From Carnimonas bestiolae (GTDB lineage Bacteria > Pseudomonadota > Gammaproteobacteria > Pseudomonadales > Halomonadaceae), in NCBI RefSeq assembly GCF_051251125.1, contig NZ_JBPCZL010000005.1: DNA of 64,000 nucleotides; one strand, 5' to 3'. The translations under genes and the position numbers were made by a program. Within the stretch, counting starts at the first letter, position 1. Each line of letters opens with the position of its first letter. Below, one piece after another: positions 8,640 through 19,782 of the stretch. The notes beneath the pieces are model-generated. The model was not told the origin of the DNA and searched no databases. It saw nothing but the letters and a program-made list of their open reading frames with translations.

Positions 8640-9114
8640 CCGACTCAAGGCTGCTCTCTTCACGCGGACGCCCCGAACGATTGAGTATCAAGCGGTGGTG
8701 GCTGCCGTAGCGGGTGGAGAAATCAAACGTCGCGTTAAGCATGTTGGCAGCGCTGTCTGGGCGGAACACCAGCTCGGTGGCGGGCCCGCTCAGTTGGACT
8801 CCCGGCGAAAGTTCGAAGCGGCTGATTGGAAGCGTACGGTCGCTTGGGGTATCGAGAAGTGCTCCCGCCGACCATTGTTGACCGCAGCGCTGCGAATCGC
8901 CTCTCGGGCATAGCCGCTGAGGCATTGCCGTCATCATGCTGACCAAACGTGCTTGCTCGATCAGCGCAGCAAAGCGCTGGCGGTCGGCCACTGCGCGTCG
9001 TTCCGCCAGCCATCGTTGCGCGCTCGGCAGCGAGTAGCTGAGTAATATCGATGCCACCAGCATGGCCGCCATGATCGAAACAACCGAGAATCCGCTTTGG
9101 GAATGAGATGGCAT
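8602..9114 (-). CDS. GspH/FimT-like minor pilin
   Basis: Prepilin-like protein of 170 residues on the opposite strand from the pilVWX-like genes. The leader MPSHSQSG precedes FSVVSIMAAMLVASILLSY; the usual Glu at +5 is Ser. The following helix (AQRWLAERRAVADRQRF) and the late beta-rich region with DSAANMLNATFDF resemble GspH/FimT domains. AAGGTG lies eight bases upstream of the start codon. In Pseudomonas-type clusters the homologue is co-directional and first in the operon; here it is inverted and convergent, so it has its own promoter. Confidence 0.7.
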   Translation of the reverse strand: MPSHSQSGFSVVSIMAAMLVASILLSYSLPSAQRWLAERRAVADRQRFAALIEQARLVSMMTAMPQRLCPRGDSQRCGQQWSAGALLDTPSDRTLPISRFELSPGVQLSGPATELVFRPDSAANMLNATFDFSTRYGSHHRLILNRSGRPREESSLESATPSASTPAPSR

Positions 9115-9377
9115 ACCCGTATCACCTTGAGAAGCTGCAGGAAGTCAGCCTATCGGTAGGGCATCCACTCAGGTTTAACGCCGAGGTTAGAAATCATCGA
9201 TCGCGTAATGAAGGAAAGTCGCCAAAGCTCATGCCGAGAGTAAACGCGTGGCGCGTGGCAACAACGGCGCTGACCAAGATGGTGGGGCGAAGAGAAAGCG
9301 AAGGGCGCAGCGTGGGATAGGCAATGCTGCCGGTCAGGTGGGACGAAGATAGCCTGCGAGACGTTCAGGATATTCGG

Positions 9378-9611
9378 TTAACCGAGACGTGCGTGCTCTT
9401 CGCAGCAGTAGGAATTCGAGGATGCGTCGTTATGCACGGCATCGGTTGCTGCAATGTGCAGGCCGCAATGCGCGCAGCGCACCGTATTGATGCTGGGCAC
9501 GTCGTGACGTTTCGGCGAGCGCTGCTCGCGTGCGACGGAAGGTTTCTTCAGGCTGCTGATAAATCTGTAGGCAATGTAGCCAAGTAGAGCAATGGCGATG
9601 AACTGTAACAA
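9378..9611 (-). CDS. PP0621-like small membrane protein with CxxC motif
   Basis: Predicted protein of 77 residues: an N-terminal transmembrane helix (LQFIAIALLGYIAYRFI), a basic linker, and a C-terminal VRCAHCGLHI...YCCEEH block that looks like a small zinc ribbon. This layout matches the conserved gammaproteobacterial PP0621 family, whose function is unknown. The start is inferred to be TTG at 9611, since AGGAG lies eight bases upstream; an ATG at 9704 would add 31 residues without a ribosome site and was rejected. The 263 bases between this gene and the fimT-like gene show nothing recognisable. Confidence 0.65.
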   Translation of the reverse strand: MLQFIAIALLGYIAYRFISSLKKPSVAREQRSPKRHDVPSINTVRCAHCGLHIAATDAVHNDASSNSYCCEEHARLG

Positions 9612-9755
9612 CGTGACGGCTCCTGATTGAGGCCCGCGATAGCGAAGCAGCCGATGGCTGAAAGAATTCGCTGAAGTGTATAGCGAGTTTGCACGACGCG
9701 CCAATGGTGGTGGGCGGCGCGCGATAGCGATACCTTTATCGCTCGATTGGATAAC

Positions 9756-9788
9756 AAAAAGGCGCGCAGCCCAAGCTGCGCGCCTTTT
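9756..9788 (-). terminator. Bidirectional terminator downstream of bamD
   Basis: GGCGCGCAGC-CCAA-GCTGCGCGCC, a perfect ten-base-pair stem with an A run on one side and T run on the other. It lies 20 bases past the bamD stop and terminates on the minus strand; it can work on both strands. Confidence 0.88.
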
Positions 9789-9808
9789 GGCCTTTTAGCT
9801 CCAGCCTA

Positions 9809-10606
9809 CTAGCCGTCGAGGGAAAGCGTTTTCCCCAAATGACGCGTTTTGAAGGTAGTGCCATTCAGCTGTTTGTAGTCGGGCTTGTTATGAATCAACA
9901 CGGCGAGCGTTTCGCGCGCACGGTCGTCCATATTCAGCCCCATGTAGCCTTCTACCATGCTGGCCAGCGCATCATAGTTGGCAGGCGTTTGCGGATAGTG
10001 CGAAATAACCCAGCGTCCGCGCTCGATGGCGGCGACGTAATCGCGCTTGCGCAGATAGAAATCAGCGACTTCAAGCTCGTGCTGCGCGGTCAGATTGCGC
10101 AGGTAGATAATGCGCTGACGGGCATCGGGCGCGTAGCGGCTTTGCGGGAAGCGCGTGATCAGCTCGTTGAAATCCTTGTAGGCGGCGTTGGTAGCGCCCA
10201 GATCGCGTGTGGAGATGCTGACCAGATCGAGCCCTTCCAGGCCAAATCGACCCGCCTGCCAGTTGGCAAGACCGCGTAGGTAATAGGCGTAATCCACTTG
10301 CGCATTGTCGGGATGAAGACGAATGAAGCGTCCCGCAGAGGCAATGGTCGAATCCCAGTTATTCACCTGGTAATAGCCATAGATCAGGTCAAGCTGCACG
10401 TTTTCGGCGTTTTGACTGAACGGATAACGGCTATCAAGTGTTTCGAGCTGGGTGACCGCCGCTGAGTAGCGACCGTTGTTCAGCGACTGTTGGGCTTGTT
10501 GGTAGAGCTGCTGTTCTGGAAGATCAGCCACTGGCTTGGTATTTCCGCCGCAACCTACCAGCACGGCAGCGACCAGCGCGAGAGCACTCAATTGATAAGC
10601 GCGCAT
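9809..10606 (-). CDS. bamD: Outer membrane assembly lipoprotein BamD
   Basis: Essential lipoprotein of the BAM complex, which inserts beta-barrel proteins into the outer membrane. The 265-residue product begins MRAYQLSALALVAAVLVGC, so the lipobox cysteine is residue 19 and the mature protein is anchored by it. The rest forms tetratricopeptide repeats (for example YQQAQQSLNNGRYSAAVTQL and FPQSRYAPDARQRI). The start at 10606 was chosen because GAGG lies six bases upstream, whereas a start at 10627 would put seven residues before the signal peptide. It is divergent from rluD, the usual arrangement. Confidence 0.95.
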   Translation of the reverse strand: MRAYQLSALALVAAVLVGCGGNTKPVADLPEQQLYQQAQQSLNNGRYSAAVTQLETLDSRYPFSQNAENVQLDLIYGYYQVNNWDSTIASAGRFIRLHPDNAQVDYAYYLRGLANWQAGRFGLEGLDLVSISTRDLGATNAAYKDFNELITRFPQSRYAPDARQRIIYLRNLTAQHELEVADFYLRKRDYVAAIERGRWVISHYPQTPANYDALASMVEGYMGLNMDDRARETLAVLIHNKPDYKQLNGTTFKTRHLGKTLSLDG

Positions 10607-10818
10607 TGTTTTCCTCGTGTCGGGCAAACCACGGCGTCCATGCTAGAATTCGCCGCCGTCCTTCATCATCTTTAGCGTCCCGCCAGCATAGCATGCGAAA
10701 ATGCCATCGCTGTAGAGACAAAAATCCGCTTCACTATAAATCACCAGCGCGAGTTATGACACCGCTTGGACGGTGAATCTCGTACTGAGCCACGCGTGAA
10801 GCAGCGGAGCTGTTAGTT

Positions 10819-11772
10819 ATGCCAGAAGTCATAGATCAGCATCATAGCGTGCCAGAAAGCCTGCACGGCCTGCGTTTCGACCAGGCGGCCGCGCGTTTGT
10901 TCGCTGATTGGTCACGCGAAAAACTCAAGCACTGGATCGAATCCGGACAGCTTCGTCTCGATGGTCAAATAGCCAAACCGAAGGTGAAAGTAGCTGCGGG
11001 TCAGCGTCTTTCGTTGGAAGCAGAGGTCGAGCCGGCGGGCGAGTGGGAGGCTGAAGATATTCCGCTTGCCATCGTTTTCGAAGACGAGCACCTGCTGGTG
11101 CTGAATAAACCGGCGGGTATTGTGGTGCATCCTGCGGCCGGCAATCCTGATGGCACGCTATTGAACGCACTGCTGCATCATCAGCCCGAACTGATTAATC
11201 TAGCGCGGGCTGGCATTGTGCATCGCCTCGATAAAGATACCAGCGGCTTGATGGTGGTAGCGAAGTCGCTGCTGGCGCAGCGTTCCTTGATCGAACAGCT
11301 GAAGGACCACAGCGTGGCGCGCGAGTACGACGCTGTCGTGGTGGGAGTGCCGATCAGCGGCGGTCGCGTCGATGCGCCGCTGGGCCGCCATCCCAAGGAT
11401 CGCAAACGCCAAGCGGTGGTGCAGGGCGGCAAGCCAGCCGTGACGCACTATCGTGTGCTTGAGCGCTTTCGTGCGCACACCTTGCTACGCTGTTCGCTGG
11501 AAACCGGCCGCACGCATCAGATTCGCGTGCATATGGCGCACCAAAAACTGCCGCTGGTCGGCGATCCCGTGTATGGCGGCCGACTCAAGCTGCCTGCGGG
11601 AGCCGACGAGACGCTCAAGCGCGAACTCAGCGAATTCCCGCGCCAAGCGCTGCACGCCCACCGGCTGGTGTTGGAGCACCCGCAAAGCGGCCGGCAGATG
11701 CGCTTCGACGCGCCGCTACCCGATGATATGGTGTCGCTGCTGAGCGCTCTACGCGCCGACGCCAACGAATAG
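10819..11772 (+). CDS. rluD: 23S rRNA pseudouridine synthase RluD
   Basis: Enzyme of 317 residues that makes pseudouridines 1911, 1915 and 1917 in helix 69 of 23S rRNA. An N-terminal S4 RNA-binding domain (about residues 17-80, LRFDQAAARLFADWSREKL) precedes the catalytic domain with HRLDKDTSGLM; the catalytic aspartate is residue 138. Length and motif order match RluD rather than RluC. GGAG lies nine bases before the ATG. It is followed by pgeF after 87 bases, as in most gammaproteobacteria. Confidence 0.95.
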   Translation: MPEVIDQHHSVPESLHGLRFDQAAARLFADWSREKLKHWIESGQLRLDGQIAKPKVKVAAGQRLSLEAEVEPAGEWEAEDIPLAIVFEDEHLLVLNKPAGIVVHPAAGNPDGTLLNALLHHQPELINLARAGIVHRLDKDTSGLMVVAKSLLAQRSLIEQLKDHSVAREYDAVVVGVPISGGRVDAPLGRHPKDRKRQAVVQGGKPAVTHYRVLERFRAHTLLRCSLETGRTHQIRVHMAHQKLPLVGDPVYGGRLKLPAGADETLKRELSEFPRQALHAHRLVLEHPQSGRQMRFDAPLPDDMVSLLSALRADANE

Positions 11773-11859
11773 CGCCGCGAGCGATCAACAAGGTGGCGTA
11801 AGCAGGGGCGGCGGGGGCATCGGCTGCCCGCTAACGCGATGTGCTGACAGGAAGGCTGC

Positions 11860-12654
11860 ATGACACACTCTCACGATATCAACTCGCCTCGTCCCCTCGA
11901 GCCCGACGAGCAGCCCCACTGGCTAGTGCCAGACTGGTCGGCACCGGCGTCGGTACGGGCGCTGGTGACCACCCGCGAAACCGGCCCTAGCCAAGCGCCT
12001 TTCGATGCCTTCAACACAGCGGCGCACGTGGGGGATGACCCCGCGACGGTAAGTCGTTGTCGGCAATGGTTAGCGGCGCGTATCGGCGACAACCGGCCGC
12101 TGCTGTGGCTAAATCAGGTGCACGGCACTCAGGTGCAAACCTCGCTGCCAGCAGCGGGAGAAGTGCCCGATGCCGATGCCTCGGTGGCCTTTAACCGCGA
12201 CTATGCTTGTGTGGTGCTTACCGCTGACTGTCTGCCGGTGTTCTTCTGCGATGCTGCGGGAACGCGGGTAGCGGTCGCCCATGCGGGGTGGCGTGGTCTA
12301 GCGGAAGGCGTGCTCGAGCGCACGTTGGCTGCGCTCAATTGCCCCGCTCACGAGGTAATGGCCTGGATGGGGCCGGCTATTTCCAGTGCGCAGTTCGAAG
12401 TAGGGCAGGAGGTGTTCGACTGCTTCGTATCGGCCAATGCCGAAGACGAGACCGCGTTCGAGCACAGCCCCTATCGCTTGGGGCACTACATGGCTGATCT
12501 TTATCAATTGGCGCAGCTACGGCTTAAGCGCTACGGCGTTAAAAACATCAGCGGTGGTCTCTTCTGCACAGCTTCCGACAAGCGTTTCTATTCCTACCGT
12601 GAAAGCGACGGCATCACCGGTCGCATGGCAAGCGTTATCTGGCTGCGCGGTTAA
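11860..12654 (+). CDS. pgeF: PgeF/YfiH-family purine nucleoside phosphorylase (laccase domain)
   Basis: Protein of 264 residues in the cytosolic multicopper-oxidase-like family (DUF152), described as polyphenol oxidase, as a purine nucleoside phosphorylase/adenosine deaminase, and as a peptidoglycan editing factor. The metal-binding set expected of the family is present: His88 in QVHGTQ, Cys124 in TADCLP and His141 in HAGWRG. AGGA precedes the ATG. The bamD-rluD-pgeF-clpB order supports the call. Confidence 0.92.
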   Translation: MTHSHDINSPRPLEPDEQPHWLVPDWSAPASVRALVTTRETGPSQAPFDAFNTAAHVGDDPATVSRCRQWLAARIGDNRPLLWLNQVHGTQVQTSLPAAGEVPDADASVAFNRDYACVVLTADCLPVFFCDAAGTRVAVAHAGWRGLAEGVLERTLAALNCPAHEVMAWMGPAISSAQFEVGQEVFDCFVSANAEDETAFEHSPYRLGHYMADLYQLAQLRLKRYGVKNISGGLFCTASDKRFYSYRESDGITGRMASVIWLRG

Positions 12655-12655
12655 C

Positions 12656-12689
12656 GCGCAATGGGCTGATGATCAGCCCTCCATTGCGC
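12656..12689 (+). other. Strong stem-loop at the pgeF 3' end
   Basis: GCGCAATGGGCTGA pairs with TCAGCCC...CATTGCGC across a three-base loop, with one two-base bulge. It begins one base after the pgeF stop. There is no T tract, so it is better seen as an mRNA 3'-end protecting structure or a factor-assisted terminator than as an intrinsic terminator. Confidence 0.5.
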
Positions 12690-12877
12690 TGGCATGGGGC
12701 TGCGTAAAGCGCTGCTGATTGCCTGAACGCGGCTATTTCTCCTCTTCTTCCACGTTGCCAGTAAGCAATAGCCAGCTTTCAATGGCTGCTGAATACGCTG
12801 GTGTCGGCCTGACGTTAGGCCTCAACCTTTTACTTGTCTATTTAACATAAAAAAAGTGGATAACTTTTTCATTTGCT

Positions 12878-12905
12878 CTTGAAACCGGCCCGACTAACAC
12901 CATCT
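12878..12905 (+). promoter_or_regulatory. Sigma-32 (heat shock) promoter of clpB
   Basis: CTTGAAA at 12878-12884 and CACCATCT at 12898-12905 are separated by 13 bases. The sigma-32 consensus is CTTGAAA, 13-17 bases, then CCCCATnT, so the -35 is perfect and the -10 has one mismatch. It lies about 105 bases upstream of the clpB start. Confidence 0.8.
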
Positions 12906-13009
12906 ATTCTTCCAGACAATGCTGCCTGATAGAGAAGGCGGCGCCCGATTTACATGCTCTGGCGAAGCGCGCTAATGGCTTGCGGCGGAGCACACAGGAG
13001 AACCTGTCT

Positions 13010-15592
<2,583 letters not shown>

Positions 15593-15610
15593 CGTGCTTC
15601 CTTCAGCAGC

Positions 15611-15648
15611 AATCTCCCCCGTAGGATACTTCCTGCGGGGGATTTTTT
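15611..15648 (+). terminator. clpB terminator
   Basis: Stem of CCCCCGTAGGA against TCCTGCGGGGG (one G-T pair) with loop TACT, flanked by AATC/GATT pairing and followed by six T. Confidence 0.88.
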
Positions 15649-16357
15649 GTGCGATACAGCGGCTAGTCGCTCATGGGGAATCTAGCGGCAGGTTACCCTG
15701 GCACTGCGCCTTCCACTCGGTGACAGAGCGGTCAAAAGAAAACGCTAAAGCGGGAATAGGGCGCTGCTCTCGGTGTGGCCTTTACGTTGCCGCGATGTGA
15801 TGCAAAGGGCGCGCTCAGCGAGGCGCTAAGGGGGCGTGGCGGCTATGCTTCCAGCTGGAAAGAGCTTTATGAACTCAGGTTTTATGAAATGTCATTTTAT
15901 TGAATTTTTATTGCGGTAAATCGCGGTTTCGTAAGCATAAACAACCCTGATAAAACTTTAGTGCGCTATATGTTGACAAAGAATAAAAAAACAACCACTC
16001 TATACCTCCCTGATGACGTGGCACCCTAGGCGGCAATACCCAAGCCTCCTCGGTGCACTGCAATTCACCTATTGCTTACGCGTCCCGGACCCGCTGGCAA
16101 ACAGTCAATCTCCACTGTTTTGCCAGTCGTGATACCCCTTTGGGCTGACCTTACCCGGTCGTGGGAAGCCGCTGCGCGAGGAGTCTCCTTGCCAGCGCTC
16201 CCGGTCCCGCCAGCATGCTACAGCGCCCCAGTGGGGTGCGTTAGCACCCAGGCCGTCAGGTGTTCGCCGCCGCGGGCGGTCGAACAGGCGAATAACCGCC
16301 CTCGAGCTCCAGTGCGTATTGCACTGTGACCGATATCGAGACCTAAGAGGATTTACC
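15649..16357 (+). promoter_or_regulatory. Promoter and long structured leader of ilvIHC
   Basis: Gene-free stretch of about 710 bases. Nothing is recognisable in 15649-15850; 15860-15970 is AT-rich. A -35 hexamer TTGACA sits at 15973-15978, with TATA-like bases near 15999-16005, so the leader would be about 350 bases. It contains several stem-loops: CTGGCAAA...TTTGCCAG at 16094-16126, GGGTGC-GTTA-GCACCC near 16234-16249, GGCGGT...ACCGCC near 16275-16300, and CAGTGC-GTATT-GCACTG at 16310-16326. A possible 39-codon reading frame (16013-16132) has no ribosome site and only scattered Leu/Val codons, so classical attenuation is not shown. Confidence 0.5.
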
Positions 16358-18091
16358 GTGGAACTCCTTTCCGGCGCAGACATGATCGCACGCTTTCTGG
16401 CAGATGAAGGCGTCGAATACATCTATGGCTATCCCGGTGGTGCGGCGCTGCATATATACGACGCGCTGTTCCGTCAGGATGCCGTCAAACATATTCTGGT
16501 TCGTCACGAACAGGCCGCTACGCACATGGCTGATGGCTACGCACGCTCTACCGGCAAGCCCGGCGTCGTGCTGGTAACTTCCGGCCCCGGTGCGACCAAC
16601 GCCGTTACCGGCATCGCAACCGCCTACATGGATTCAATCCCCATGGTGGTGCTATGCGGGCAGGTGGCCAGCCATTTGATTGGCGAAGATGCCTTCCAGG
16701 AAACCGACATCGTTGGCGTAACGCGTCCGATCGTGAAGCACAGCTTTACCATCAAGCATCCCTCCGACATCCCTACGGTGCTGAAAAAGGCCTTCTACAT
16801 TGCTGCTTCAGGCCGCCCCGGCCCTGTGGTCGTGGATATTCCCAAGGATATGACGTCGCCTAACGAGCGTCACGAATACAGCTACCCGAAGAAGGTCAAG
16901 CTGCGCTCCTACGCGCCGCCTTCACGCGGCCACGCCGGTCAGATCAAGAAAGCAGTCGAGCTGCTCACCAATGCGCAGCGTCCGGTGGTGTTCGCCGGCG
17001 GCGGTATTATTACCGGTCACGCCAGTGAGCCGCTTACTGATCTGGCGCGACGCCTCAATCTACCGGTGATTACGTCGCTGATGGGCATTGGCGCGTTTCC
17101 GCAAACGGATCGCCAGTGCTTGGGCTGGCCGGGCATGCACGGCAGTTTTGTCGCCAACCAGGCGATGCACCATGCCGATCTGATCTTCTGCGTCGGGGCG
17201 CGTTTTGACGACCGCGTCACCAATAACGTGGCGAAATTCTGCCCAACGGCCAAGATTATCCACGTCGACATTGATCCCAGCTCGATTTCGAAAACCGTCT
17301 CCGCCGATGTGCCGATTGTGGGCGCTGCCACGAGCGTGCTGAACGAGATGATAGGGCTTCTAAGCGAGCGTGGCGTCGACGGCGCGCAGCGTGACGAGCA
17401 GCTCAGCGATTGGTGGACGCGTATTGATGAATGGCGCGCCAGTCGTGAAGGCAAGCTGTATGAGCCCTCTGCGCCAGGTGAACTGCTGAAGCCCGAAGAG
17501 GTGGTCGAAGCCGTTTACCGCGCCACCAATGGCGATGCGTTCGTAGCTACCGACGTGGGGCAGCATCAGATGTTTGCTGCCCAGTACTACAAGTTTGATA
17601 AGCCGCATCGCCTGATTACTTCCGGCGGCCTTGGCACCATGGGGTTCGGTCTGCCTGCCGCGATGGGCGTAAAACTGAACCACCCCAACGAGCAGGTGGT
17701 GCTGTTTACCGGTGAAGGCAGCTTCCAGATGATGATGCAGGAGCTATCGACCTGTAAGCAGTTTGGTATCGGGGTGAAAATCATCAACCTCAATAACCAC
17801 TCTCTGGGCATGGTACGCCAGTGGCAGGATCTCAACTACAAGGCGCGCCACGCCCACTCCTACGTTGAATCACTGCCTGACTTTACTACCTTGTTCAAGG
17901 CGTATGGCTTCAAGGCGCTTAGTGTTGATAAGGCCGAGCAGCTCGAAGGCGCGCTGGCAGAAACCTTCGCCGACCGCAACGAACTGGTATTCCTTGATGT
18001 GCAGGTCGATCCGCGCGAGCACGTGTACCCGATGCAGGTGCCCAACGGCGCGATGAACGACATGCTGCTGTCCAAGACGGAGAGAACCTGA
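16358..18091 (+). CDS. ilvI: Acetolactate synthase large subunit
   Basis: Thiamine-diphosphate enzyme of 577 residues, catalytic subunit of acetohydroxyacid synthase, the first common step of valine, leucine and isoleucine synthesis. The start is GTG at 16358 with AAGAGGA upstream, giving MELLSGAD. The catalytic glutamate of the ThDP site is Glu51 (RHEQAATHMADGYAR). The ThDP-Mg motif reads GEGSFQ...NLNNHSLGM; GEG instead of GDG is, to my knowledge, common in Pseudomonas-like IlvI. It shares one base with ilvH (TGATG), so the two subunits are translationally coupled. Confidence 0.96.
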   Translation: MELLSGADMIARFLADEGVEYIYGYPGGAALHIYDALFRQDAVKHILVRHEQAATHMADGYARSTGKPGVVLVTSGPGATNAVTGIATAYMDSIPMVVLCGQVASHLIGEDAFQETDIVGVTRPIVKHSFTIKHPSDIPTVLKKAFYIAASGRPGPVVVDIPKDMTSPNERHEYSYPKKVKLRSYAPPSRGHAGQIKKAVELLTNAQRPVVFAGGGIITGHASEPLTDLARRLNLPVITSLMGIGAFPQTDRQCLGWPGMHGSFVANQAMHHADLIFCVGARFDDRVTNNVAKFCPTAKIIHVDIDPSSISKTVSADVPIVGAATSVLNEMIGLLSERGVDGAQRDEQLSDWWTRIDEWRASREGKLYEPSAPGELLKPEEVVEAVYRATNGDAFVATDVGQHQMFAAQYYKFDKPHRLITSGGLGTMGFGLPAAMGVKLNHPNEQVVLFTGEGSFQMMMQELSTCKQFGIGVKIINLNNHSLGMVRQWQDLNYKARHAHSYVESLPDFTTLFKAYGFKALSVDKAEQLEGALAETFADRNELVFLDVQVDPREHVYPMQVPNGAMNDMLLSKTERT

Positions 18092-18582
18092 TGCGCCACA
18101 TTATCTCGATTCTGCTGGAGAACGAGCCCGGCGCACTCTCTCGCGTGGTAGGGCTGTTTTCACAGCGCAACTTCAATATCGAAACCTTGAACGTTGCGCC
18201 CACCGAAGATGCGTCGCTGTCGCGGCTCACGGTAACGACCTTCGGTGATGAGCGCATCATCGAGCAGATCACCAAACACCTCAATCGTCTGATCGACGTG
18301 GTGAAGCTGGTTGATTTGACCGAAGGCGACCACGTTGAGCGTGAGCTGATGCTAGTCAAGCTGAAGGCGGTGGGTGACGCGCGTGAAGAAATCAAACGCA
18401 CGGCAGAAATTTTCCGTGCTCAGATCGTCGACGTAACGCCCAGCATCTATACCGTGCAAATCGCCGGCGATGCGGGAAAACTCGACGGTTTTCTGCAAGC
18501 TCTGGGGCCATCTTCGGTACTCGAAGTGGCACGTACCGGGGTGTCTGGTATCGCCCGTGGCGAGAAGACGCTCAGCGTATAA
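18091..18582 (+). CDS. ilvH: Acetolactate synthase small (regulatory) subunit
   Basis: Regulatory subunit of 163 residues that binds valine and activates the large subunit. The N-terminal ACT domain begins MRHIISILLENEPGALSRVVGLF, with the GALSRV loop where valine binds in E. coli IlvH, and a second domain (VERELMLVKLKA onward) follows. Length matches the family. It overlaps ilvI by one base and lies 79 bases before ilvC. Confidence 0.96.
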   Translation: MRHIISILLENEPGALSRVVGLFSQRNFNIETLNVAPTEDASLSRLTVTTFGDERIIEQITKHLNRLIDVVKLVDLTEGDHVERELMLVKLKAVGDAREEIKRTAEIFRAQIVDVTPSIYTVQIAGDAGKLDGFLQALGPSSVLEVARTGVSGIARGEKTLSV

Positions 18583-18661
18583 ACAGATCCATCGGTGCCC
18601 GTTGGGGGCACCATTAATGAACTCGATTCGATTAAGCGGTTAACGCGAAAAGGTGAACGAC

Positions 18662-19678
18662 ATGCAGGTGTATTACGACAAGGATTGCGACCTTTCTTTG
18701 ATCCAGGGCAAGAAAGTGACCATTCTCGGTTACGGTTCTCAGGGTCACGCTCACGCTAACAACCTCAAAGAGTCTGGCGTTGACGTTACCGTCGCGCTGC
18801 GTAAAGGCTCTTCCTCGTGGGCCAAGGCTGAAAAAGCCGGTCTTAACGTGGCGGAAGTTGCTGACGCGGTAAAAGGCGCTGATGTCGTCATGATTCTTGC
18901 TCCTGACGAACTTCAGAAGCAAATCTACTACCGTGACGTTGAGCCGAACCTGAAAGAGGGCGCAGCGCTGGCCTTCGCGCACGGTTTCAACATTCACTTC
19001 AATCAGATCGAAGCGCGCGATGACATCGACGTCATCATGATTGCGCCGAAAGCGCCGGGCCACACCGTTCGCTCTACCTTCGTTGAAGGCGGCGGCACCC
19101 CTTGCCTGATCGCGGTCAGCCAGGACAAGTCCGGCCAGGCCAAGGAAATCGCACTTTCCTACGCTAGCGCTGTCGGTGGCGGTCGCTCTGGTGTTATCCA
19201 GACCTCTTTCCGCGAAGAAACCGAAACCGACCTGTTCGGCGAGCAGGCGGTACTCTGCGGCGGTGTTACCGCGCTGATCCAGGCCGGTTTCGAAACGCTG
19301 GTAGAAGCAGGCTATGCACCGGAAATGGCTTACTTCGAGTGTCTGCACGAGATGAAGCTGATTGTTGACCTGATCTACGAAGGCGGCATGGCCAACATGC
19401 GCTACTCGATCTCCAACACTGCGGAATACGGCGATTACGTAACCGGTCCGAAGATCATCACCGAAGACACCAAAAACGCTATGCGTCAGGTGTTGAAGGA
19501 TATCCAGACCGGCGAATTTGCCAAGGACTTCATCCTCGACAACCAGGCTGGCTTCACTACCCTGAAGGCCAAGCGTCGTCTTGGTGCTGAGCACCAGATC
19601 GAAGAAACTGGCGGCAAACTGCGTGCAATGATGCCGTGGATCGCTGCCAACAAGCTGGTCGACAAAGAGAAGAACTAA
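18662..19678 (+). CDS. ilvC: Ketol-acid reductoisomerase (class I)
   Basis: NADPH- and Mg-dependent enzyme of 338 residues, the exact length typical of short class I KARI, converting acetolactate and acetohydroxybutyrate to the dihydroxy acids. The Rossmann motif GYGSQGHAHA starts at residue 23; Mg-binding and catalytic residues lie in the DLFGEQAVLCGG and EMAYFECLHEMKLI blocks. ATG 18662 with AAGGTG six bases upstream gives MQVYYDKD, the conserved N terminus; a GTG at 18653 would add three residues. It is the last gene of ilvIHC and is followed by a strong terminator. Confidence 0.97.
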   Translation: MQVYYDKDCDLSLIQGKKVTILGYGSQGHAHANNLKESGVDVTVALRKGSSSWAKAEKAGLNVAEVADAVKGADVVMILAPDELQKQIYYRDVEPNLKEGAALAFAHGFNIHFNQIEARDDIDVIMIAPKAPGHTVRSTFVEGGGTPCLIAVSQDKSGQAKEIALSYASAVGGGRSGVIQTSFREETETDLFGEQAVLCGGVTALIQAGFETLVEAGYAPEMAYFECLHEMKLIVDLIYEGGMANMRYSISNTAEYGDYVTGPKIITEDTKNAMRQVLKDIQTGEFAKDFILDNQAGFTTLKAKRRLGAEHQIEETGGKLRAMMPWIAANKLVDKEKN

Positions 19679-19704
19679 GCTTTCTTGCGGTACAGCTAGC
19701 AAAC

Positions 19705-19732
19705 AAAACCGGCGCTCAGGCGCCGGTTTTTT
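19705..19732 (+). terminator. ilvC terminator
   Basis: AAAACCGGCG-CTCAGG-CGCCGGTTTTTT: six GC-rich pairs extended by A-T pairs and a T run. Confidence 0.92.
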
Positions 19733-19782
19733 GTTGGTTGGGGTATTCCCGCAGCGCGATAGCGATGCGGGGGATCAGGCCG

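Noticed and set aside
16013..16132. Leader peptide gene for ilv attenuation
   Set aside because: No ribosome site and no run of Leu/Val/Ile codons; noted in the leader description but not called.
17715..17732. GEG in place of GDG in the ThDP motif of IlvI
   Set aside because: Glu at this place is, to my knowledge, found in Pseudomonas-type IlvI proteins and compatible with function; not a defect.
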